From contig NZ_LWKZ01000001.1 in assembly GCF_001905005.1 (NCBI RefSeq), positions 1,367,775 to 1,431,774 of the forward strand: a stretch of 64,000 nucleotides of DNA, in the 5' to 3' direction. Below are positions 1-7,892 of the stretch, piece after piece. The notes below the pieces were generated by a model, which saw only the letters and a list, made by a program, of their open reading frames with translations, did no database searches and was not told the origin of the DNA. Each line of letters starts with the position of its first letter. Within the stretch, counting starts at the first letter, position 1. A program made the position numbers and the translations under genes. This DNA is from Streptomyces sp. CB02923. Lineage in GTDB: Bacteria > Actinomycetota > Actinomycetes > Streptomycetales > Streptomycetaceae.

Positions 1-138
1 GGTGATACCGGTCTGCGCGAACGAGCCGATCGTGGACCAGCGCGACTCGTCGTCGACGTAGCTCGCGAAGGCGTGGTCCCCCGGCCGCAGGCGCTCCACC
101 GACACGATGCGGGTGTGCTCTTCGGCATGGAAGGGCAA
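1..138 (-). CDS. MEDS-domain sensory/regulatory protein, N-terminal fragment
   Basis: The gene runs off the left edge; only the first 46 codons are here. They read as a short lead, then RIVSVERLRPGDHAF, an acidic stretch and SFAQTG. This is the pattern of the MEDS (DcmR-type sensory) domain, which in Streptomyces often opens STAS- or anti-sigma-type regulators. I chose the TTG at 138 because GGAGAG sits about 6 nt upstream on the minus strand; an in-frame GTG at 105 is the alternative. The rest of the protein, and so its real role, cannot be seen. Confidence 0.55.
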   Translation of the reverse strand, partial: MPFHAEEHTRIVSVERLRPGDHAFASYVDDESRWSTIGSFAQTGIT

Positions 139-180
139 GGAACTCTCCTACGTCTGCCGCCGTTTCGGCCTGGCCGTACC

Positions 181-199
181 GAGTGCTCGCGGAGCACTC
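181..199. repeat. Perfect 8-bp inverted repeat
   Basis: GAGTGCTC and GAGCACTC are separated by three bases. The repeat lies about 45 bp upstream of the MEDS gene start, so it could be an operator or a leader hairpin. No regulator can be assigned. Confidence 0.35.
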
Positions 200-300
200 A
201 GGCGGGAGGGTAGCGGGACGTACGACGCCGTCGGCCCGGAGTACGGGACGACGGCGGGCATCGATCACTGTGCGTCGGATGATGATCGGTTGTGTCCGTT

Positions 301-326
301 GTGCGGCTGGACAAGCCCAGCCGCAC
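301..326 (-). terminator. Hairpin after DUF397 copy 1
   Basis: A perfect 10-bp stem (GTGCGGCTGG/CCAGCCGCAC, 6-nt loop) starts 3 nt beyond the stop codon of the DUF397 gene at 330-530. It lacks a long T run, as is usual in Streptomyces. Confidence 0.55.
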
Positions 327-329
327 ACG

Positions 330-530
330 TCAGACGGCGGCCCGCCGGGCGAACTCGACCAGTCCGCTGAAGGCGGTGGGGTGGAGCGACAGGGCCGGAC
401 CGCTCGGGTCCTTGCTGTCACGGACGGAAACCACGCCACACGAGGCGACGAGGTTCGTGGCGACCTCTATGCAGTCGCCACCGTTGTTGCTGTAGGAGGA
501 CTTGGCCCAACGGGGGAATTCGGTGGTCAC
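330..530 (-). CDS. DUF397 protein, copy 1 (66 aa)
   Basis: This small DUF397 protein carries the family hallmarks WAKSSYSNNGGDCIEVA near the N-terminus and VVSVRDSKDPSGP in the middle. DUF397 genes in Streptomyces usually sit next to a DUF5753 helix-turn-helix regulator and may form a two-protein regulatory module; the biochemical role is unknown. The GTG start at 530 overlaps by GTGA the stop of a decayed reading frame (527-574) that matches the 3' end of the HTH gene at 1241-2128. This is the most divergent of three copies whose start codons lie exactly 357 bp apart (530, 887, 1244), and it is five residues shorter than the other two. Confidence 0.8.
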   Translation of the reverse strand: MTTEFPRWAKSSYSNNGGDCIEVATNLVASCGVVSVRDSKDPSGPALSLHPTAFSGLVEFARRAAV

Positions 531-671
531 GGGGCGCCCTTTCGTACCTGCTTGATCGCGACGCCCGCCGGGAGATGAAACTCCTCGACCCGACGAGGCC
601 GGCGAACGGGGCCCGCCGCTCCGGTGACGGAGTGGCGGGGCTCAGGGTTGGGTGATGCGGTAGAGCCACAT

Positions 672-887
672 TCACGTAGCGGTGAACGCGCCGCCCCTGA
701 CACCCGCGATGAACTCAGCGAACGAACGGGAGGGGACGGAGAGAACGGGTCCATTCGGGTCCTTGGAGTCACGGACGGAAACTATGCCGGTGATTGTGGC
801 CTGTGTGGGGGCCCACTCGACACAGGAGCCGCCGTTGCCGCTGTAGGAAGACTTGAACCAGGTGAGAGATCGGAAGTCAGTCGTCAC
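672..887 (-). CDS. DUF397 protein, copy 2 (71 aa)
   Basis: This DUF397 protein opens with WFKSSYSGNGGSCVEWAP and continues with VSVRDSKDPNGP, followed by an aliphatic C-terminus. It is nearly identical to copy 3, and the spacers that follow the two copies also match, which points to a recent duplication. The GTG start at 887 overlaps the stop of an HTH 3'-end relic at 884 by four bases, mimicking the coupling of the intact HTH/DUF397 pair at 1241/1244. Without a real upstream HTH gene it would depend on read-through from the regulator gene to its right. The role is not known beyond the family's association with DUF5753 regulators. Confidence 0.8.
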   Translation of the reverse strand: MTTDFRSLTWFKSSYSGNGGSCVEWAPTQATITGIVSVRDSKDPNGPVLSVPSRSFAEFIAGVRGGAFTAT

Positions 888-1028
888 AAGGCACCCTTTC
901 GTACCTGTTCGATCGCTGCGCCCGCCGGGAGATGAAGCTCCTCGACACGGCGAGGCCGGCGAACGGGGCCTGCCGCTCCGGTGAGGGAGTGGCGGGGCTC
1001 AGGGTTGATTGATGCGGTAGAGCCACAT

Positions 1029-1244
1029 TCACGTAGCGGTGAACGCGCCGCCCCTGACGCCCACGATGAACTCAGCGAACGAACGGGAGGGCACGGAGAG
1101 GGCGGGCCCGTTCGGGTCCTTGGAGTCACGGACGGGAACTATCCCGGTGATTGTGGCCTGTGTCGGGGCCCACTCGACGCAGGAGCCGCCGTTGCCGCTG
1201 TAGGAGGACTTGCACCAGATGAGGGTCTGGGGGTCGATCGTCAC
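1029..1244 (-). CDS. DUF397 protein, copy 3, paired with the intact HTH regulator (71 aa)
   Basis: It carries the DUF397 signatures KSSYSGNGGSCVEW and VRDSKDPNGP. It is translationally coupled to the regulator gene upstream: its GTG start (1242-1244) overlaps that gene's TGA stop in a GTGA. This is the standard HTH-DUF5753/DUF397 arrangement of Streptomyces, so it is probably the ancestral partner from which copies 1 and 2 were duplicated. A first codon CAC on the plus strand confirms the GTG start. The function is inferred from family context only. Confidence 0.82.
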   Translation of the reverse strand: MTIDPQTLIWCKSSYSGNGGSCVEWAPTQATITGIVPVRDSKDPNGPALSVPSRSFAEFIVGVRGGAFTAT

Positions 1245-2128
1245 GAGATGCCCTTTCGTACCTTCTGGATCATGGCTGCTGACTCCGCCTGGGAGAGCGC
1301 TTCGGCCTGTAACTGATGGTAGGCCCTCACCAGCGGCAGCACGGATGTGAGTTCCCTGTCCAGGCAGCCGTGGGTCTCCGACTCGACGTAGGAAACCACG
1401 GAGCGGTCAGGCAGGGTCAGCAGGTTGACCAGGCGATTGAACGGGCGACGCTCACCTATGGCGTAGGGAGCCACCTGAAGTGTGGTGGTCGGCTGGTCGG
1501 CGAACTCGACCAGCCGAGCCAACTGGGCGTCCATGACAGCAGGCCCACCGATCGGCCGCCGAATGCAGCTTTCGTCCAGGACCACGATCACCATGGGAGC
1601 AACGCGCCGCACTAGAGATGCCTGGCGTTCCGCCAGGAACTCAACTCTCTCGGCGGCCTGTTCCGGGCTGAGTGTTCCGCGCTTCACGTTGCCGTTTTCC
1701 AGGGCCCTTGCGTACTCCGGTGTTTGGAGCAACCCGGGGATCGCTCCTACTTCGAACAGCCGGATCTCCGCCGCGCGGGCTTCCTGCCCCAGGTACTCCG
1801 GAAAGCCTTCCAGCAGGCTGCCGTTCCGGATCTCCGCCCACGCGCGTTCGAATGACTCTGCGGACCCCGCGAGCCCAAGGGCGACGTCCAAGGCGCGCGA
1901 AAAGCGCAGAGTTGGCGGCTTGCAACCTGTTTCGACCGCCGAAATATGCCTCCCCGAGTAGTCCATCCGCTCGGCCAAATCATCCTGCTTCCACCCGCGC
2001 GCCTCCCGCGCACTACGCAAACGCGCACCGTAGGCCGCTTGGGGAGACGCATCCGGATTCAACTGCTTCAGGTTTACCAACGTGCTCCCCGCTTCTGGAA
2101 CGTTGAAGACAAGGCGACTGTAGGCCAA
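1241..2128 (-). CDS. XRE-family regulator with DUF5753 C-terminal domain
   Basis: Residues about 32-90 form a helix-turn-helix of the XRE type (GARLRSAREARGWKQDDLA, then GRHISAVETG). Residues about 110-285 match DUF5753, with the typical LLQTPEYARAL, LDESCIRRPIGG and FNRLVNLLTLPD blocks. Such proteins are common in Streptomyces next to DUF397 genes, and some affect development or antibiotic production. The TTG at 2128 gives the longest frame. Internal TTG codons about 16-21 codons downstream would bring the HTH closer to the N-terminus, as in most relatives, so the start is unsure. The gene is divergent from the one at 2174, and the intergenic DNA around 2130-2147 holds an imperfect CTAC/GTAG dyad that could be its own operator. 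Confidence 0.85.
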   Translation of the reverse strand: MAYSRLVFNVPEAGSTLVNLKQLNPDASPQAAYGARLRSAREARGWKQDDLAERMDYSGRHISAVETGCKPPTLRFSRALDVALGLAGSAESFERAWAEIRNGSLLEGFPEYLGQEARAAEIRLFEVGAIPGLLQTPEYARALENGNVKRGTLSPEQAAERVEFLAERQASLVRRVAPMVIVVLDESCIRRPIGGPAVMDAQLARLVEFADQPTTTLQVAPYAIGERRPFNRLVNLLTLPDRSVVSYVESETHGCLDRELTSVLPLVRAYHQLQAEALSQAESAAMIQKVRKGIS

Positions 2129-2173
2129 CCTACTGCCGTCCGGTAGTGGTGCGACTACGGAGAGGAGTGGGTC

Positions 2174-2569
2174 TTGTCCGGCTTCAGCCCCAACCCCGGC
2201 CGGGAGAACCTCACCCGGCTCATGCGCTCATGCGGATACGACGGCGTGCTCTTTCTGCGCACCGGTGGCGGCAGTGACGCCGCCCTCGGCATCCTCCGAT
2301 CCGAAGGCAGGTCCATGACGGCGTCCGCATCCGCCCCCGTGCCCACGCGCAGGGAAGTCCAGATCACCGGCGTCCGGAAGCACGTCGCCGAATGCGTCAC
2401 CGAGATCAACGGTGCGCGGTGCGGCGCCCGTTCCAACGTCTGGGACACCGCAATGCACCTGAACGTGTGGATCCTCGCTCACGCGAACGAGTGCGAGCAC
2501 AAAACGTTCGTGAAGCACACGGAGGATTCGGTCAACGTCTACACCAGGCCCGCCGAAGGGCAGCCGTGA
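2174..2569 (+). CDS. Small Cys/His-rich protein of unknown function (possibly DUF7848-like)
   Basis: I do not recognise this protein with certainty. The C-terminal 84 residues hold spaced cysteines and histidines (HVAEC, GARCGA, then HLN, LAHANECEHKTF, KH) that could bind a metal. The spacing recalls the small DUF7848 proteins of Streptomyces, but this is a tentative match from memory. The TTG start at 2174 has a strong GAGAGGAG about 7 nt upstream and gives 131 aa. The ATG at 2315 with a weaker AAGGCAGG gives 84 aa and removes a Gly-rich N-terminus. It is divergent from the HTH gene and followed by a strong terminator. Confidence 0.55.
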   Translation: MSGFSPNPGRENLTRLMRSCGYDGVLFLRTGGGSDAALGILRSEGRSMTASASAPVPTRREVQITGVRKHVAECVTEINGARCGARSNVWDTAMHLNVWILAHANECEHKTFVKHTEDSVNVYTRPAEGQP

Positions 2570-2602
2570 AGAAGGGCGACGTCGCCGGATGAGGGAGCGA
2601 AG

Positions 2603-2639
2603 AGGGCCTCCGGTCTGGCATGGCCAGGCCGGAGGCCCT
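2603..2639. terminator. Bidirectional terminator
   Basis: A 17-bp stem with a single G-T wobble and a 3-nt ATG loop (AGGGCCTCCGG... with ...CCGGAGGCCCT) lies between two convergent genes, the unknown at 2174-2569 and mshD. Confidence 0.85.
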
Positions 2640-2707
2640 TGTGCTGGTTGCGTTGCCCGGCGGGCGAGGCCGCCTCGCTCCCGGTCCGTGCCGCGTCTGC
2701 GGCCCCC

Positions 2708-3655
2708 TCACGTCTCCGTGCGGTACATCAGGTCCGTCTCGTGCGTGGTGAATCCGAGCCGCTCGTAGACGGTCACGGCGGGCCCGTTGTCCGCGTCGAC
2801 GTACAGCATCGCCGTCGGTACGCCCTGCCCCGCCAGGTGCCGCAGTCCGATCGCGGTGAGCGCCTTGCCGAGCCCGCCGCCCTGCGCGTCCGGCCGTACG
2901 CCGACCACGTACACCTCTCCCAGGCCCTCATCGGCGTGGATCTTCGTCCAGTGGAAGCCGGCCAGCCGGCCGTTCCGCTCCGCGAGGAAGAAGCCCTTGG
3001 GGTCGAACCACGGCTCGGCCTTGCGGTCGTCCAGGTCCCGCTGGGTCAGTGAGCCCTGTTCGGGGTGGTGGGCGAAGGCCGCGGCGTTGGCCTCCAGCCA
3101 GGCCGCGTCGTCCGTGCCCGGCTGGAAGGTCCGTACGGTCACCCCTTCCGGGAGCACCGGTTCCGCCAGGTCCAGGCCGCTCAGCGGGCGGCGCATCTGC
3201 CGCAGTTCGCGGAAGAGCGTCATGCCGAGGGTCTGGGCGAGGTGCCTGGCCGCGGCGTGGCCGCCGTGCGCCCACACCCGCAGGCGGCGGCCGGACTGCT
3301 CCAGCAGCCCGGTGCCCAGCGCCCGCCCGTGGCCGTGGCCGCGGTACGACGGGTGCACGACCAGTTCGGCGGCGGGTGCCTCCACGGGGTCGGTGTCCTC
3401 CAGCTGTGCGTACCCGGCGAGCCGCCCGGCCTCGTCGTCCGGACCGCCCGGTACGTACAGCAGCAGGTGCCGTACGCCCTCGCGCCGCCCGCCGCGCAGC
3501 TGGAGCCGCCCCTGTTCGGACACGGCGGGCTGCCCGTCCGTCGCCGCGGCCTCCTCGATCAGTGCGAGGGCGGCGGCGGCCGCGTCCGGCGTCAGCTCGT
3601 CCGCGACCTCGATCCGCCGGCCCGTCCGGCCCTTGTCCTGTGCTGCGTCAGTCAT
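2708..3655 (-). CDS. mshD: Mycothiol synthase MshD
   Basis: MshD acetylates Cys-GlcN-Ins with acetyl-CoA, the last step of mycothiol synthesis in actinobacteria. The 315-aa protein has two GNAT domains. The N-terminal half has VVHPSYRGHGHGRALG as its acetyl-CoA loop; the C-terminal half has VYVVGVRPDAQGGGLGKAL and the closing LYVDADNGPAVTVYERLGF. The length fits the family. The ATG at 3655 is preferred over an in-frame upstream start because the extra 14 residues are absent from the family pattern. It is a single-gene unit, convergent with the gene to its left and divergent from the nucleotidase to its right. Confidence 0.93.
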   Translation of the reverse strand: MTDAAQDKGRTGRRIEVADELTPDAAAAALALIEEAAATDGQPAVSEQGRLQLRGGRREGVRHLLLYVPGGPDDEAGRLAGYAQLEDTDPVEAPAAELVVHPSYRGHGHGRALGTGLLEQSGRRLRVWAHGGHAAARHLAQTLGMTLFRELRQMRRPLSGLDLAEPVLPEGVTVRTFQPGTDDAAWLEANAAAFAHHPEQGSLTQRDLDDRKAEPWFDPKGFFLAERNGRLAGFHWTKIHADEGLGEVYVVGVRPDAQGGGLGKALTAIGLRHLAGQGVPTAMLYVDADNGPAVTVYERLGFTTHETDLMYRTET

Positions 3656-3790
3656 GCTTCGAAGCGTACGGCCCGGCTGCCGGTACACCCGATGCACACC
3701 GGTCCGTCACCTGCCGCCCCCTGTTCCGCTACGCGCGTTGACCGTAGGCTGCGTCCGCTCGGACACCAGCCCACAAGGGAGACCCTCCTC

Positions 3791-5662
3791 ATGTCACCGA
3801 GACCGCAGCGGCGGCGCGCCACGCGCAGACTGTCGGCCGGAGCGGCGGTGCTCGCCGCCGCCGTCGGCATCACTGCCGCGGCACCGGCCGGCGCCGAATC
3901 CGCCGCCACTGCCACCACCGCCCACGCCCGCCACACCGGCCACGGGCACGGCCACGGGCATGGGCACGGCGGGGGCCACGCCTCCCGCACCGTCGACGTA
4001 CAGCTGCTCTCGTTCAACGACTTCCACGGCAACCTCGAACCCCCGCAGGGCTCGTCCGGCACCGTCGAGGAACTGCAGCCCGACGGCAGCAGGAAGAAGG
4101 TCGAGGCGGGCGGCGTCGAGTACCTGGCCCAGTCGCTGCGTACGGCCCGCAAGGGGCACCCGTACTCGGTGACCGCCGCGGCCGGCGACATGGTGGGGGC
4201 CAGCCCGCTGCTGTCCGGGCTCTTCCACGACGAGCCGACCATCGAGGCCATGAACAAGCTGGGCCTGGACGTCACCTCCGTCGGCAACCACGAGTTCGAC
4301 GAGGGCCGCGCCGAGCTGACCCGCCTCCAGAAGGGCGGCTGCCACCCCACGGACGGCTGCTACGAGAAGGGCAAGCGCTTCAAGGGCGCCGGATTCCCGT
4401 ACCTCGCCGCGAACGTCACCGACGAGAAGACCGGCCGCCCGATCCTCAAGCCGTACACGGTCTGGAAGCACAAGGGCGTCAAGATCGGCTTCATCGGCGT
4501 CACGCTGGAGGGCACGCCCGACGTGGTCAGCGCCAACGGCGTCAAGGGACTGAAGTTCCACGACGAGGCAGAGACCATCGACAAGTACGCCAAGGAGCTG
4601 GACCGGCAGGGCGTGAAGTCGATCGTCGCGCTGATCCACGAGGGCGGCCTGCCCGCCTCCAGCGCGTACAACCACGACTGCGACAGCCCCGGGCCGGGCG
4701 CCGGGATATCCGGGCCGATCGCCGAGATCGCCAAGAAGGTCACGCCGAAGGTGGACGCGCTGATCACCGGCCACACCCACCAGGCGTACGCGTGCACGAT
4801 CCCGGACCCGTCCGGGATGCCCCGCACGGTCACCTCCGCCGCCTCGTTCGGCAAGCTCTACACGGACACCACGCTCACGTACGACCGCCGCACCAAGGAC
4901 ATCGTCCGTACGACGGTGAAGTCGGCCACCGCGCGCAACCGCGTCGTCAACCGCACCCAGCCCAAGGCCGCGGACATGACCGCGCTCATCCAGCGCTGGA
5001 ACAAGCTGGCCGCGCCGGTCGCCAACAAGCCCGTCGGCTACATATCCGCCGACGTACCGAGCCGCAACGCGGCCTCCCCGGAGACACCGCTCGGCGACCT
5101 GATATCCGACGCGCAGCTGGAGGCCACGAAGGCCGACGGCAAGGGCGGAGCGCAGCTCGCCCTGATGAACCCCGGGGGTGTGCGCTCCGACCTGGCGTAC
5201 AAGGCGTCCGGGAGCGAGGGCGACGGCGTCGTCACCTACGGCGAGGCCTTCACCGTGCAGCCCTTCACCAACATGACCAACGTCGTGTCCCTCACCGGCG
5301 CGCAACTGCTGACCGTGCTCCAGCAGCAGGTCAGCGGCGCGAACGCGGCGTCACCGAAGATCCTCCAGGTGTCCCAGGGGCTGACGTACACCCTGGACCT
5401 CACCAAATCCGGCGCCGACCGCGTGCTCACGGACACGGTGCGGCTGGACGGCGCTCCCCTCGATCCCGCGAAGACCTACCGCGTCGCCATGAACGAGTTC
5501 CTGGCCGGCGGTGGTGACGGCTTCCCCGCCCTCAAGGAGGGCAAGGACAAGTACGTCGGCCCGTCCGACCTGGACGCCCTCACCGCGTACCTGACGGCGC
5601 ACTCCTCGGCCACCGCGCCGCTCGCGCCCCCGAAGGCGGACCGGATCACGGTCGTGAAGTAA
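3791..5662 (+). CDS. Secreted 5'-nucleotidase / metallophosphatase (UshA family)
   Basis: This enzyme removes phosphate from extracellular nucleotides. Residues 1-35 are an Arg-rich Sec signal (RRRATRRLSAG then an Ala-rich core). A short His-Gly linker (five HG repeats) follows and may bind metal. The metallophosphatase domain has FNDFHGN, GNHEFDEG and GHTHQAY as dimetal ligands. The C-terminal 5'-nucleotidase domain (about 410-600) has NPGGVRSD and the substrate-binding NEFLAGGGDGF. The ATG at 3791 has GGGAGA 9 nt upstream. At 623 aa it is a typical length. It stands alone with its own terminator and is likely part of phosphate or nucleoside scavenging. Confidence 0.92.
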   Translation: MSPRPQRRRATRRLSAGAAVLAAAVGITAAAPAGAESAATATTAHARHTGHGHGHGHGHGGGHASRTVDVQLLSFNDFHGNLEPPQGSSGTVEELQPDGSRKKVEAGGVEYLAQSLRTARKGHPYSVTAAAGDMVGASPLLSGLFHDEPTIEAMNKLGLDVTSVGNHEFDEGRAELTRLQKGGCHPTDGCYEKGKRFKGAGFPYLAANVTDEKTGRPILKPYTVWKHKGVKIGFIGVTLEGTPDVVSANGVKGLKFHDEAETIDKYAKELDRQGVKSIVALIHEGGLPASSAYNHDCDSPGPGAGISGPIAEIAKKVTPKVDALITGHTHQAYACTIPDPSGMPRTVTSAASFGKLYTDTTLTYDRRTKDIVRTTVKSATARNRVVNRTQPKAADMTALIQRWNKLAAPVANKPVGYISADVPSRNAASPETPLGDLISDAQLEATKADGKGGAQLALMNPGGVRSDLAYKASGSEGDGVVTYGEAFTVQPFTNMTNVVSLTGAQLLTVLQQQVSGANAASPKILQVSQGLTYTLDLTKSGADRVLTDTVRLDGAPLDPAKTYRVAMNEFLAGGGDGFPALKEGKDKYVGPSDLDALTAYLTAHSSATAPLAPPKADRITVVK

Positions 5663-5663
5663 C

Positions 5664-5690
5664 ACGCGAGACACGCGAGACACGCGACGG
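5664..5690 (+). repeat. Three 9-bp direct repeats (CACGCGAGA)
   Basis: Directly after the nucleotidase stop codon the unit CACGCGAGA occurs twice and is followed by a truncated third copy (CACGCGACG). I see no function. Confidence 0.5.
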
Positions 5691-5708
5691 CGCCCATGGC
5701 GTACGCAC

Positions 5709-5735
5709 GGCCCGGCGGGAAACTCCCGCCGGGCC
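5709..5735. terminator. Bidirectional terminator
   Basis: A perfect 12-bp stem (GGCCCGGCGGGA/TCCCGCCGGGCC) with an AAC loop lies between the convergent nucleotidase and META-domain genes. Confidence 0.85.
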
Positions 5736-5754
5736 GCAGTGCTTCCGACGGGAT

Positions 5755-6684
5755 TCACTTCCCCTCGGCTCCCGCCACGAAGCCGGTGGCCAGGTTGTCG
5801 TACGGGTACGTGGTGGCCACCAGGTAGTCCGGACCCAGCTGGTACCCCACCGCCTGGTCGAGCCGCTCCCGCACCGACTGCTCGGTCTCCGTGACGGCCT
5901 TGGAGCACCGCTTGTCCGTGGTGGGGGCGGCCTGGGAGAACGTGATGGTCTTCGGGCCGGCCTCGGCCTTCCCCCGGTAGTCGTTGCAGCCGAAATGGCC
6001 GCGGAAAGTGCCGTCCTCACCCAGAACGACATACACCTCGTCCATGCCCGGGGCGTCGCGGTCGACGGACCACTCGTCGTCGCTGTAACTCAGCTTGGAA
6101 ATCTTCCACTTGCTGCCGACGAGGGGAGCGGGCCGCCCTTTGTGCAGCACCAGTTTGGAACCATGGGCGTCGGTCAGGTTCACCCAGGCGTACTCCGTGG
6201 TGACGTTCAGCCGGCCGTTGAGGACCCGCTGCACGTCCTTCTCGTAATCCAGGTGTCTCGCATCGCAATGCTCCCCGCCGCCCTCGCCCGGCTTCGTCTC
6301 CCGGTCGCTCACCGTCACCGTATTGCCGCGGATATCGGCCTTCGCCCGGAACGCATGGCAGCCGAAAACACCGGACGCCTTGCCCGCGCCGTCGAACGTC
6401 ACCCAGGCCGCACCGCGCGGCGCCCGCTTGAGCCCGCCGCCTTCGACGGAGACCTCCCAGATGTCCCAGTGCGGACCGGCCAACGGCAGCGGATTCTCGT
6501 CGGCGGGTGCGGAAGAGGAGGGGGAGGAGGGGGGCGACGCGGCTGTCCTTTCCGGTCCGCCCGGCCGTTCCCGTCCGCCCTGGCCCCCGCTGTCCGTCCC
6601 GCAGCCGACCAGCCCCGCCAGCAGGACCACGGACACCAGCGCGCCGCACTGCCGCCGCGCCCGCCCGCTCCGCGCCCGTATCAC
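5755..6684 (-). CDS. META-domain lipoprotein A (two META/HslJ domains)
   Basis: This is a 309-aa predicted lipoprotein. The N-terminus is Arg-rich with a hydrophobic stretch ending in the lipobox LVGC, so the mature protein starts at Cys28. A Pro/Ser linker (about 40-65) leads into two META (DUF306/HslJ-like) domains. Each has the typical aromatic-rich opening (GPHWDIWEV; GSKWKISKL) and a closing Gly-Cys (GVFGCHAFRA; GHFGCNDYRGKA). META domains are linked to envelope stress or heat resistance in other bacteria; no specific role is known here. The ATG overlaps the stop of the paralogous gene upstream by four bases (6681-6684), so the two form an operon. Confidence 0.85.
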   Translation of the reverse strand: MIRARSGRARRQCGALVSVVLLAGLVGCGTDSGGQGGRERPGGPERTAASPPSSPSSSAPADENPLPLAGPHWDIWEVSVEGGGLKRAPRGAAWVTFDGAGKASGVFGCHAFRAKADIRGNTVTVSDRETKPGEGGGEHCDARHLDYEKDVQRVLNGRLNVTTEYAWVNLTDAHGSKLVLHKGRPAPLVGSKWKISKLSYSDDEWSVDRDAPGMDEVYVVLGEDGTFRGHFGCNDYRGKAEAGPKTITFSQAAPTTDKRCSKAVTETEQSVRERLDQAVGYQLGPDYLVATTYPYDNLATGFVAGAEGK

Positions 6685-7685
6685 TTACGCTCGCCCTCCT
6701 TCTTCGCCCTCACCTTGTCCCCTGTTTTCGCCATGAATCCGCCGGACATGAGCGGCGTACCACTGTCGGTGACAACGGACACTTGATCGTGCCCCATGGA
6801 GTAGTCGGCGTCCTTGTGGAATTCGTCCAGCAAGTCCGCTTCCACCGCCTTGGAACGGTCGTCGCACGTATGGTCGGTCGTGATGGCCGCGTCCGAGAAT
6901 TTCATGGTCTTCTCGTCGATCTCGGCCTTCGCCTCGAAGTCGTTGCACCCCAGATTGCCGTGCACGGTGCCGTCCTTCCCGAAGACGACATGCACCTCTG
7001 CGATGTCCGGGGCGACATCCGTCGTCAAGAACTGGGTATCGCCCGCAATCAGCGTCTCCACGGTCCATCGCGTGCCGATGAGCGGCGCGGGGCGGCCGCG
7101 CTGCAACTGGAAACCGTCCTTGCTGCTGTTGACCAGAAACACCATTTCTCCCGACGGGCCGAGGTCGGCCCGCAGGTCGCCGCGCAGGAGCGTCTTCATG
7201 TATTTCTCGAACGTGGTGCGCAGATGGTTGCAGGTCTGCTCGCCGCCCTCGGAAAGGGAAGAGGCGACCGTGGCGGCGGGAGCGACCTCCTCGGAGACCC
7301 GCACCCGACCGATCCGTACCCGCTCCCCGTCGACCTCGGCATCGGCCCGGAAACGGTGGCATCCGAGACTGCCCTCGGCGTGGCCACGGCCGTCGAACGT
7401 GATCCAGGCCGAGCCGAGCGGTGGGGCCGTTACGCCGCCCAGGGTCAGCCGTTCGACGTTCCAGTGCGTTCCGATGAACACGGCGCCGGAAGAGGACCGT
7501 TCCGGCTCCGGCTCCGGATCCGGACTCGGCTCCGTCCCCGGATCCGGCTCACCGGTCGTCGCGCTTTCGGTTGCCGTGCCACCGGCCTTCGGTTCCGCCC
7601 CGCAAGCCGGCAGTACGGCCAGCAGCAGCATGACGGCTCCAGCCCACGCCGGGCCGCGAAAGCGGCCTCTTCCGCTCCGCATCAC
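6681..7685 (-). CDS. META-domain lipoprotein B, first gene of a paralogous pair
   Basis: This 334-aa lipoprotein has the same architecture as its downstream neighbour. The signal ends in the lipobox LPAC, followed by an acidic Pro-Asp-Glu linker (about 45-65) that probably spans the wall. Two META domains follow, with GSLGCHRFRADA and GNLGCNDFEAKAEI. The shared blocks and order show that the pair arose by gene duplication. Starts at 7685 (GTG) and 7682 (ATG) are adjacent, with GGGGGAG upstream. The C-terminus is charged. I infer surface exposure and co-expression with the downstream gene through the ATGA overlap. Confidence 0.85.
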   Translation of the reverse strand: MMRSGRGRFRGPAWAGAVMLLLAVLPACGAEPKAGGTATESATTGEPDPGTEPSPDPEPEPERSSSGAVFIGTHWNVERLTLGGVTAPPLGSAWITFDGRGHAEGSLGCHRFRADAEVDGERVRIGRVRVSEEVAPAATVASSLSEGGEQTCNHLRTTFEKYMKTLLRGDLRADLGPSGEMVFLVNSSKDGFQLQRGRPAPLIGTRWTVETLIAGDTQFLTTDVAPDIAEVHVVFGKDGTVHGNLGCNDFEAKAEIDEKTMKFSDAAITTDHTCDDRSKAVEADLLDEFHKDADYSMGHDQVSVVTDSGTPLMSGGFMAKTGDKVRAKKEGERK

Positions 7686-7839
7686 AAGTCCGCTCCCCCA
7701 TCGGCCACACGTGCGACACCGCCCACCCTCTCAACCCACACCCCGCCCACGGAACCGTCCCTCACGAGATGTCCAGAACGAGCAGCGCGTCGGCATCGAC
7801 AGCTGGCTAGCCTCAGCGACCGCACATCTCCTCCCCCAT

Positions 7840-7877
7840 CCCGACCCCGACCCCGACCCCGACGCCGACCCCGACCC
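7840..7877. repeat. CCCGAC hexanucleotide tract
   Basis: Six CCCGAC units, one changed to GCCGAC, lie 16 bp before the DUF3574 start codon. Such tracts are prone to slippage, and this one sits between any promoter and the ribosome binding site. Confidence 0.7.
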
Positions 7878-7892
7878 CTGAAGGACACCCCC

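Larger units (their letters stand above)
531..1244 (-). repeat. Two 357-bp tandem units with a DUF397 gene and an HTH 3'-end relic
   Basis: Segments 531-887 and 888-1244 are tandem, near-identical units, each with a spacer and a DUF397 gene. In each spacer the 48 bp next to the downstream DUF397 start (527-574 and 884-931) still resembles the last codons of the HTH gene, reading ...QVRKGA-stop where the intact gene reads ...KVRKGIS-stop. The GTGA overlap is preserved. The remaining spacer holds a short inverted repeat (about 622-645 and 979-1002) that may terminate transcription. The unit probably arose by duplication of the 3' end of the HTH gene with its DUF397 partner. Confidence 0.75.

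Noticed and set aside
527..772. 81-residue minus-strand frame reading ...LPAGVAIKQVRKGAP overlapping DUF397 copies 1 and 2
   Set aside because: Only its last codons resemble a real protein (the 3' end of the HTH gene). The rest reads antisense to or out of frame with the DUF397 gene.
4792..5517. Long plus-strand frame inside the nucleotidase gene
   Set aside because: Arg/His/Gly-rich shadow of the real frame, with no ribosome site or family match.
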